A stretch of 9,966 bases of DNA from an uncultured Marmoricola sp. (GTDB lineage: Bacteria; Actinomycetota; Actinomycetes; Propionibacteriales; Nocardioidaceae). The stretch lies in the NCBI GenBank assembly GCA_937868455.1, contig CALMMO010000016.1, positions 1-9,966 on the forward strand, read 5' to 3'. The translations under genes were made by a program, and so were the position numbers. This document shows, piece after piece, positions 5,753 through 9,966 of this stretch (its first letter is position 1; each line of letters opens with the position of its first letter). The notes beneath the pieces are model-generated. The model worked only from the letters and a program-made list of their open reading frames with translations. It did not search any database and had not been told where the DNA came from.

Positions 5753-5974
5753 TTACTTGTATCGGTAAACGATGCGACCCCGAGTGAGGTCGTACGGCGA
5801 AAGCTCCACCACCACGCGGTCCTCGGGGAGGATCCGGATGTAGTGCTGTCGCATCTTTCCGCTGATGTGGGCCAACACCTTGTGCTTGTTGGTCAATTCG
5901 ACCCTGAACATGGCGTTAGGGAGAGCCTCCACAACGGAGCCCTCCATTTCGATCACGCCTTCTTTCTTCGGCAT
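5753..5974 (-). CDS. infA: Translation initiation factor IF-1
   Basis: 73 residues, one S1-like OB fold. IF-1 occupies the 30S A site during initiation and helps IF-2 and IF-3. The sequence [20 protein letters not shown] (1-20), [20 protein letters not shown] (21-40), [20 protein letters not shown] (41-60) and [13 protein letters not shown] (61-73) is essentially invariant in actinobacteria. The frame is open far upstream, but the ATG at 5974 is the family start. GGGAG lies only 2 nt before the ATG, an unusually short spacing that may weaken initiation or indicate dependence on leader structure. It follows a 254-bp spacer with a candidate promoter, and rpmJ is 65 bp downstream. Confidence 0.98.
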   Translation of the reverse strand: MPKKEGVIEMEGSVVEALPNAMFRVELTNKHKVLAHISGKMRQHYIRILPEDRVVVELSPYDLTRGRIVYRYK

Positions 5975-6024
5975 GTCTCCCAATCTGTTGGTGCCTTCAT
6001 CTACCGTTTCGACCCGGGAACCGC

Positions 6025-6042
6025 CCACCAACGAATTGGTGG
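6025..6042 (-). other. UUCG-capped hairpin in the infA leader
   Basis: On the transcribed strand CCACCAA-TTCG-TTGGTGG forms a perfect 7-bp stem closed by an exceptionally stable UUCG-type tetraloop, about 50 nt upstream of the infA start. There is no U tract after it, so it is not a terminator. A second inverted repeat, GTCTGA/TCAGAC (6086-6091 with 6102-6107), lies further upstream in the same leader. Confidence 0.7.
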
Positions 6043-6161
6043 TGGACCTCGCAAACTTTCGTGGAACTTCTCCCAGGCAAGCGAGGTCTGAACTCTCTTG
6101 ATCAGACTTCGCAGCTTGGCAGCCGCAAGACACCACAAAAGCCACGTTGGGCCGACACGCC

Positions 6162-6192
6162 AGTTTAGAGGAAGTTCGCCAGCAAGTGTTAA
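6162..6192 (-). promoter_or_regulatory. Candidate infA promoter
   Basis: On the minus strand TTAACA (6192-6187) and TAAACT (6167-6162) are separated by 19 nt. The -10 matches the actinobacterial TAnnnT pattern fully, and the -35 differs from TTGACA at one base. The spacer is 1-2 nt longer than ideal. Transcription from about 6155 would give an infA leader of roughly 180 nt containing the UUCG hairpin. No terminator is seen between the amidotransferase stop (6229) and this site, so readthrough from secY-adk-map is also likely. Confidence 0.5.
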
Positions 6193-6228
6193 TCGGCGGT
6201 ATAAGGGGCCACAGCGAGCGATAGTCGC

Positions 6229-6963
6229 CTAGCGGACCCCTCCCGCAGCTAGGGCGACGAAGTTGTGCAGCACCTTCATCGGGTGCACGACATGCGTTTG
6301 CCCAGCGACTTCGATCAGTTCGGCGGCATCTTCGGGCGGGAAATAGCCAGCGTTGCGATAGACCTCGATGCGAGTGGCGAGGCCAGCCAGATCGAGTTCT
6401 GGATGAAATTGGGTGGCATAGACGCGCTCGGCGTACTTGAACGCCTGCACAGGGCAACGCGACGAGGTCGCGAGCGCAACCGCCTCCTGGGGCAATTGGG
6501 AGATCGCTTCTTTGTGACCGCCGTATGCCCAGAACTGATCGGGCAGCCCCTCGAAGAGTGGGTCGCCTCGCCCCTCGGGGGTGAGCGTCACATTGATGGC
6601 GCCGACTGCCTCGCCATAGAGCTGATCAATCACCGCGCCCATGTGCGTGCCCAAGGTGCCAATGCCGTAGCAGGCCCCCAAGAACGGGAAGTCCTCAGCG
6701 ATGATCGTGTCGAGCAACTCAGCGATCTCGTCTTCGACCCTGGTCTGAAGTGGAGACTTCACCGGGTCACTGGCATTGAACGGTCCGCCGCCCAACATGA
6801 TGCCTGACCAGTCGGCCAAGTTGACCTGGCCAAGGTGTCCGGCCGTCAGTTGCACTCGGTGCAACTGCTCATGACTTAGGCCAGAGAAGGTTCGAAAAGC
6901 GTCGTACTCGTTCTCAGCAGCAACCTGTTCAGGTCGAATGCTCAGCAGTAGGAACGGCTTCAC
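6229..6963 (-). CDS. Class I glutamine amidotransferase, GMP-synthase-like, unknown acceptor
   Basis: 244 residues, a stand-alone glutaminase domain. Such domains hydrolyse glutamine and pass ammonia to a partner or act on a small molecule. The oxyanion-side motif [15 protein letters not shown] lies at 53-67. The nucleophile elbow [12 protein letters not shown] (94-105) holds the catalytic Cys98, and [10 protein letters not shown] (182-191) holds His187 and Glu189, so the Cys-His-Glu triad is intact. YGGHKEAI (147-154) is typical of GuaA-like amidotransferases. No ATP-pyrophosphatase (GMP synthetase) domain follows, so this is not GuaA. The GTG at 6963 overlaps the map TGA as GTGA, which suggests translational coupling; the frame upstream runs inside map. 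I recall similar proteins in other actinobacteria labelled only as glutamine amidotransferase. Its place between map and infA is not part of the core cluster. Substrate and partner are unknown. Confidence 0.85.
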   Translation of the reverse strand: MKPFLLLSIRPEQVAAENEYDAFRTFSGLSHEQLHRVQLTAGHLGQVNLADWSGIMLGGGPFNASDPVKSPLQTRVEDEIAELLDTIIAEDFPFLGACYGIGTLGTHMGAVIDQLYGEAVGAINVTLTPEGRGDPLFEGLPDQFWAYGGHKEAISQLPQEAVALATSSRCPVQAFKYAERVYATQFHPELDLAGLATRIEVYRNAGYFPPEDAAELIEVAGQTHVVHPMKVLHNFVALAAGGVR

Positions 6964-7784
6964 AGTGGCCCGCCATAGGGCACGCCCATGGCGGTGAGCC
7001 GGGCACGGCCACCATCGAGAGCGGTCAAGACCCACGCTCCGGTGGGCGTCAGTGTGAAGGTGTGCTCATAGTGGGCCGACATCGATCCATCGAGGGTGAC
7101 CACGGTCCAGTCGTCATCTTCGATGTCGGTCTCGTGCGTGCCGAGGGTGACCATCGGTTCGACAGCAAGCGCCAGTCCGCGCACCAACTTCGCCCCCCGA
7201 CCAGGTCGCCCGTAGTTGGGCACGTTGGGCGGTTGGTGCATGGCGGTGCCGATGCCGTGACCAGTGAAATCTTCCAAAATGCCGTAGTCGCCCTGGGAGC
7301 GGACGTAACTCTCGACGGCATGGGAGATGTCGCTGACCCGGCCGCCAAGCTTTGCTGCGGCGAACCCACGCCACAGCGACTCTTCGGTCACGCGCATAAG
7401 TTCGCGTACTTCGTCGCTGACCTCACCGACCGCAACGCTGATGGCGGCATCGCCGTGCCAGCCATCGACGATGGCTCCGCAGTCGATCGAGATGACATCA
7501 CCGGCTGCGAGCACTCGATCGCCGGGCACACCGTGCACAACTTCGTCGTTCACGGAGGCGCAAATGGTTGCCGGGAAGGGTGGGTGCGAATAGCCCTTAA
7601 ACGATGGGATGCCACCCTGACTTCGGATGTTGTCTTCAGCGATGGCGTCTAGTTCGGCTGTGGTGATGCCGGGTCGCACGGCTGCCCGCAAGAGTTCCAG
7701 CGTCTCACCAACGAGCAGTCCCGCCACCCGCATCTTCTCGATTTGGGCAGGGGTTTTGATCTCGATTCCGCGATCGCCAAACAC
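6960..7784 (-). CDS. map: Methionine aminopeptidase, type I
   Basis: 274 residues. Removes the N-terminal methionine from nascent proteins after deformylation when the second residue is small. The pita-bread fold is complete. All five metal ligands are present: Asp101 (VISIDCGA), Asp112 (WHGDAAIS), His176 (TGHGIGTAMH), Glu209 (ALAVEPMV) and Glu240 (SAHYEHT). His84 in NDEVVHGVP is the conserved substrate-side histidine. There is no SH3-binding or zinc-finger N-terminal extension; the GTG at 7784 starts a short MFGDRGIEIKTPAQIEKMR lead as in the family. GAGG lies 6 nt upstream, inside the end of adk. adk stops 8 bp before this start, and the TGA of map overlaps the amidotransferase start by 4 bp. 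Confidence 0.96.
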   Translation of the reverse strand: MFGDRGIEIKTPAQIEKMRVAGLLVGETLELLRAAVRPGITTAELDAIAEDNIRSQGGIPSFKGYSHPPFPATICASVNDEVVHGVPGDRVLAAGDVISIDCGAIVDGWHGDAAISVAVGEVSDEVRELMRVTEESLWRGFAAAKLGGRVSDISHAVESYVRSQGDYGILEDFTGHGIGTAMHQPPNVPNYGRPGRGAKLVRGLALAVEPMVTLGTHETDIEDDDWTVVTLDGSMSAHYEHTFTLTPTGAWVLTALDGGRARLTAMGVPYGGPL

Positions 7785-7792
7785 CAGATGCC

Positions 7793-8368
7793 TCAGCTTT
7801 GGTGTACGTCGGCGAGCGCAGCGAAGATGCGCCCAGTAATCTCATCGACCTCACCAAGACCATCGACCTCAACAAGCAGGCCACGATCACGGTAAACATC
7901 GATCAGTGGCGCGGTCTGCTCGCCGTAGATCTCTTGGCGGCGGCGGATCACATCTTCGGTGTCATCTGCGCGACCCTCAGTCACGGCTCGAGCCAGCAAC
8001 CTTTGCACCAAGACGTCCTCATCAGCGGTGAGCACAACCACCACGTCAAGCGCGTGTCCGGTGGCAGCGATCATCGAGTCGAGTTCTTCGACCTGCGCCA
8101 AGGTGCGGGGGTAGCCATCGAGCAAGAAGCCAGGCTGAGCATCGGGCTCGGTGATGCGGTTGGCCACCATGGAGTTGGTGACCTCATCGGGAACGTACTC
8201 CCCGGCATCCATGTAGCGCTTAGCCTCGACACCCAACGGGGTGCCTTGGGAGACGTTGGCTCGGAAGATATCGCCGGTCGAGATTGCCGGGATGCCAAAG
8301 TGAGTAGCCACAAACTTGGCTTGGGTGCCTTTTCCGGCCCCTGGGGGACCCATCAAAATCAATCGCAT
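7793..8368 (-). CDS. adk: Adenylate kinase, short (LID-less) form
   Basis: 191 residues. Catalyses ATP + AMP to 2 ADP, holding the adenylate energy charge. The P-loop GPPGAGKGT is at 7-15, the AMP-binding TGDIFRA at 31-37, and LLDGYPRT at 82-89. The arginines [12 protein letters not shown] (133-144) replace the long zinc-type LID domain with a short loop, so this is the short class found in actinobacteria rather than the 215-residue class. Tyr in DGYPRT replaces the more common Phe. The ATG at 8366-8368 shares its T with the last base of the secY stop on the transcribed strand (TAATG), a 1-bp overlap that suggests reinitiation after secY. The same secY-adk-map order is conserved in many bacteria. 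Confidence 0.97.
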   Translation of the reverse strand: MRLILMGPPGAGKGTQAKFVATHFGIPAISTGDIFRANVSQGTPLGVEAKRYMDAGEYVPDEVTNSMVANRITEPDAQPGFLLDGYPRTLAQVEELDSMIAATGHALDVVVVLTADEDVLVQRLLARAVTEGRADDTEDVIRRRQEIYGEQTAPLIDVYRDRGLLVEVDGLGEVDEITGRIFAALADVHQS

Positions 8369-9669
8369 TAGCGCAAGAACCCTTCGTAGTTGCGTTGCTG
8401 CAACTGGCCCTCGATCTGCTTCACAGTGTCGAGCGCAACACCGACCATGATCAGCAGCGAGGTGCCACCGAAGGGGAACTTGCCGCTGGCATCGATGGTG
8501 GCGAGTGCAATCAGTGGAATCAGCGCGATCAATCCCAGATAGAGCGAACCCGGCAGCGTGATGCGCGAAAGTACGTAGCTGAGGTACTCCTCAGTCGGCT
8601 TGCCTGCACGGATGCCTGGGATGAAGCCGCCGTACTGCTTCATGTTGTCGGCCACCTCTTGGGGGTTGAAGGTGATCGACACGTAGAAGTAGGTGAAGAA
8701 GATGATCAACAAGAAGTACGCCGCCATGTGCACGGCGCTGTCAGGGGAGGCAAGGTATTTGCCGATCCACTGCAGCACCGGGTTGGTGGTCGTCGGGTTG
8801 AACTGCAGTGCCATCGAGGGCAGGTAGAGCAGGCTGGAGGCAAAGATGACCGGGATGATGCCGGCCTGGTTGACCTTCAACGGGATGTACGTCGAGGAAC
8901 CGCCGAACATCTTGCGGCCCACCATGCGGCGCGCATATTGCACGGGAATGCGGCGCTGAGCCTGCTCAATGAAGATCACTGCGGCCATGATTGCGATGCC
9001 GCCGACGATCACCGCAGCGAAAACCCACCAGCCGCTTTGTACCTTCAACTGCCACAACGACCCGGGGAACTGGGCCACGACCTGGGTGAAGATCAGGATC
9101 GACATACCGTTGCCGATGCCGCGATCGGTGATGAGCTCACCGAGCCACATGATGACGGCCGTGCCCGCAGTAAGAACGAGCACCATCAGGACGATGGTAA
9201 ACATCTTGTCGTCATAGAGCAGGTCGCGATCACAACCTGAAATGAGGTTCTTGGTGCGGGCCAAAGCAGTGATGCCGGTGGCCTGCAAGATGGCAAGGCC
9301 CAAGGTGAGGTAGCGGGTGTACTGCGTGATCTTGGTTTGGCCGGCCTGGCCTTCCTTCTTCAAGGTTTCCAAGCGCGGGATGACCACCACGAGAAGCTGC
9401 AAAATAATGCTCGCGGTGATGTAAGGCATGATGCCGAGCGCAAAGACCGTCAACTGCAGCAGTGCGCCGCCCGAGAACAGGTTGATCGCCTGGAAGATGG
9501 CGTTGCTGTCCTTTTGGGCTGCCGCAAAACACGCCTGCACGTTGGGCACGTTGACCCCCGGCGAAGGAATCTGCGCGCCTAATCGGAACACCGCAATGAT
9601 GAACAGTACGAACAGCAACTTGCGGCGCAAATCCGGCGTACGGAAAGCGTTGACGAATGCGCCCAGCAC
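8368..9669 (-). CDS. secY: Preprotein translocase channel subunit SecY
   Basis: 433 residues, ten predicted transmembrane helices. SecY is the protein-conducting channel of SecYEG in the cytoplasmic membrane. [20 protein letters not shown] (10-29) leads helix 1, followed by the periplasmic plug-side segment [11 protein letters not shown] (31-41). [20 protein letters not shown] (65-84) follows in helix 2. [12 protein letters not shown] (183-194) and [20 protein letters not shown] (263-282) come next. The large cytosolic loop 8/9 has [20 protein letters not shown] (334-353) and [10 protein letters not shown], where SecA and the ribosome dock. The tail reads [15 protein letters not shown]. Cys47 and Cys146 lie in segments facing outward by topology. 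The GTG at 9669 is preceded by GGAGG with a 4-nt spacer and matches the family start. First gene of the secY-adk-map-amidotransferase group. Confidence 0.98.
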   Translation of the reverse strand: MLGAFVNAFRTPDLRRKLLFVLFIIAVFRLGAQIPSPGVNVPNVQACFAAAQKDSNAIFQAINLFSGGALLQLTVFALGIMPYITASIILQLLVVVIPRLETLKKEGQAGQTKITQYTRYLTLGLAILQATGITALARTKNLISGCDRDLLYDDKMFTIVLMVLVLTAGTAVIMWLGELITDRGIGNGMSILIFTQVVAQFPGSLWQLKVQSGWWVFAAVIVGGIAIMAAVIFIEQAQRRIPVQYARRMVGRKMFGGSSTYIPLKVNQAGIIPVIFASSLLYLPSMALQFNPTTTNPVLQWIGKYLASPDSAVHMAAYFLLIIFFTYFYVSITFNPQEVADNMKQYGGFIPGIRAGKPTEEYLSYVLSRITLPGSLYLGLIALIPLIALATIDASGKFPFGGTSLLIMVGVALDTVKQIEGQLQQRNYEGFLR

Positions 9670-9686
9670 AGATCCTCCAGGTTAAA

Positions 9687-9707
9687 CGATGGGTCCCAAG
9701 CCCATCG
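9687..9707 (-). other. Hairpin in the secY leader
   Basis: CGATGGG (9687-9693) and CCCATCG (9701-9707) form a perfect 7-bp stem with a 7-nt loop. On the transcribed strand it ends 17 nt before the secY GTG and is followed by TTTAACCT and then the GGAGG ribosome-binding site. It could affect ribosome access or mRNA stability, but it does not itself sequester the GGAGG. There is no U run long enough for termination. Confidence 0.6.
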
Positions 9708-9722
9708 GGCACGAGTCGTTCC

Positions 9723-9728
9723 AGCCTA
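9723..9728 (-). promoter_or_regulatory. Candidate -10 element for secY
   Basis: TAGGCT on the minus strand fits the actinobacterial TAnnnT -10. GTGACA (9748-9743) resembles a -35, but the spacing is only 14 nt, so either this is an extended or factor-assisted -10 or the promoter is elsewhere. A new promoter is expected here because a strong terminator follows rplO. Confidence 0.35.
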
Positions 9729-9765
9729 TCAGGGCTAACGCCTGTCACCCACAGGGGCCGAACCG

Positions 9766-9780
9766 GCGTTCAGTGAACGC
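9766..9780. promoter_or_regulatory. Perfect 7-1-7 palindrome, candidate operator upstream of secY
   Basis: GCGTTCAGTGAACGC has two exact 7-bp arms around one central base. It lies about 40-55 bp upstream of the candidate secY -10, a position suited to an activator or to a regulator dimer. I do not recognise the motif as a named regulon box. Role is inference. Confidence 0.45.
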
Positions 9781-9817
9781 TCGAGTCGTTGCCGCCTGAT
9801 GGTGAGAAGAGAATGCA

Positions 9818-9849
9818 AAAGTGGCCCCCGAATCATCGGGGGCCACTTT
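9818..9849 (-). terminator. Intrinsic terminator after rplO
   Basis: A perfect 14-bp stem (AAAGTGGCCCCCGA at 9818-9831 with TCGGGGGCCACTTT at 9836-9849) closes on a 4-nt loop. On the minus strand the stem ends in TTT plus one more T (9817), giving a short U run after a very GC-rich core. It starts 8 bp after the rplO stop. The A/T ends are symmetric, so it could work on both strands, but no plus-strand gene ends here. This is the strongest terminator in the window. Confidence 0.88.
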
Positions 9850-9857
9850 CGGGAGTT

Positions 9858-9966
9858 TCAGGAAAGTTCGGTCGCGGTGCCACCGGCAGCCGCGATTTTC
9901 TCCTTGGCCGTCGCCGAGAACTTGTGCGCAGACAGGTTCACCGCAACAGCGATGTCACCTGAGCCG
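9858..9966 (-). CDS. rplO: Large-subunit ribosomal protein L15 (uL15), C-terminal end only
   Basis: Only the last 35 codons and the TGA are inside the window. The visible residues read [20 protein letters not shown] followed by [15 protein letters not shown], which matches the uL15 C-terminus (consensus near V-x-A-x-x-F-S-x-x-A-x-x-x-I-x-x-A-G-G-x-x-x-x-L). uL15 is an early 50S assembly protein contacting 23S domain II and L35. Its position before secY is the conserved end of the spc operon. Its transcription unit is closed by the terminator 8 bp downstream, so secY is in a separate unit here. Confidence 0.93.
   Translation of the reverse strand, partial: GSGDIAVAVNLSAHKFSATAKEKIAAAGGTATELS

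Larger units (their letters stand above)
9712..9796 (-). repeat. Pair of 15-bp direct repeats in the rplO-secY spacer
   Basis: GGCTGGAACGACTCG (9726-9712) and GGCGGCAACGACTCG (9796-9782) on the minus strand agree at 13 of 15 positions, 70 bp apart. The promoter-proximal copy overlaps the region where transcription from the candidate -10 would begin. The copies flank the palindrome at 9766-9780. Chance duplication is possible. Confidence 0.45.

Noticed and set aside
6006..6030. tRNA-like T-arm (GGGTCGAAAC) in the infA leader
   Set aside because: It lacks the GTTCRANNC consensus, an acceptor stem and an anticodon arm; no tRNA can be folded here.
5975..6457. Long N-terminal extension of the IF-1 frame
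   Set aside because: IF-1 is 72-73 residues everywhere, and the extension is an out-of-frame reading of the leader and of the amidotransferase gene.
8395..9240. 281-codon open frame on the plus strand, antisense to secY
   Set aside because: It lies wholly within secY, has no family-like sequence and is rich in Asp/His/Gln/Arg runs that are the reverse reading of a hydrophobic membrane gene. secY on the other strand is certain.

Overview
The window is a chromosomal ribosomal-protein/translation cluster from an actinobacterium (Actinomycetota), read almost entirely on the minus strand. The evidence is gene order (rplO | secY-adk-map-[amidotransferase]-infA-rpmJ-rpsM-rpsK-rpsD-rpoA-rplQ-truA), high GC, many GTG starts (8 of the 15 genes whose start is visible), a short LID-less adenylate kinase, an L17 with a long Ala/Glu tail, an alpha subunit of typical actinobacterial sequence, and TAnnnT-type -10 elements. 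I cannot place the organism more finely than the phylum/class.

Layout from the right edge, in the direction of transcription: the C-terminal end of rplO (L15) is followed by a strong intrinsic terminator. A 188-bp spacer then holds a candidate promoter, a perfect 7-1-7 palindrome and a leader hairpin for a new unit, secY-adk-map-glutamine amidotransferase. Those four genes are joined by a 1-bp overlap, an 8-bp gap and a 4-bp overlap. A 254-bp spacer with a good -10 and a UUCG-capped leader hairpin precedes infA-rpmJ. A 363-bp spacer between rpmJ and rpsM is filled with an array of hairpins, including two 48-bp tandem units. Then come rpsM-rpsK-rpsD-rpoA-rplQ, a strong hairpin, truA, and a small RsmC-like methyltransferase whose start overlaps the truA stop. 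At the left edge, an SMR drug-efflux gene on the plus strand converges on the methyltransferase with a 23-bp overlap. It is divergent, with only 39 bp between start codons, from an aldo/keto reductase cut by the window edge.

Functionally the genes cover ribosome building blocks (L15, L36, S13, S11, S4, L17), initiation (IF-1), transcription (RNA polymerase alpha), RNA modification (TruA, RsmC-like enzyme), protein export (SecY), N-terminal methionine removal (Map) and nucleotide balance (Adk). The class I amidotransferase between map and infA is the least explained gene. The genes themselves are conventional. The part most worth a second look is the non-coding hairpin array upstream of rpsM, the place where the alpha operon leader lies in E. 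coli.
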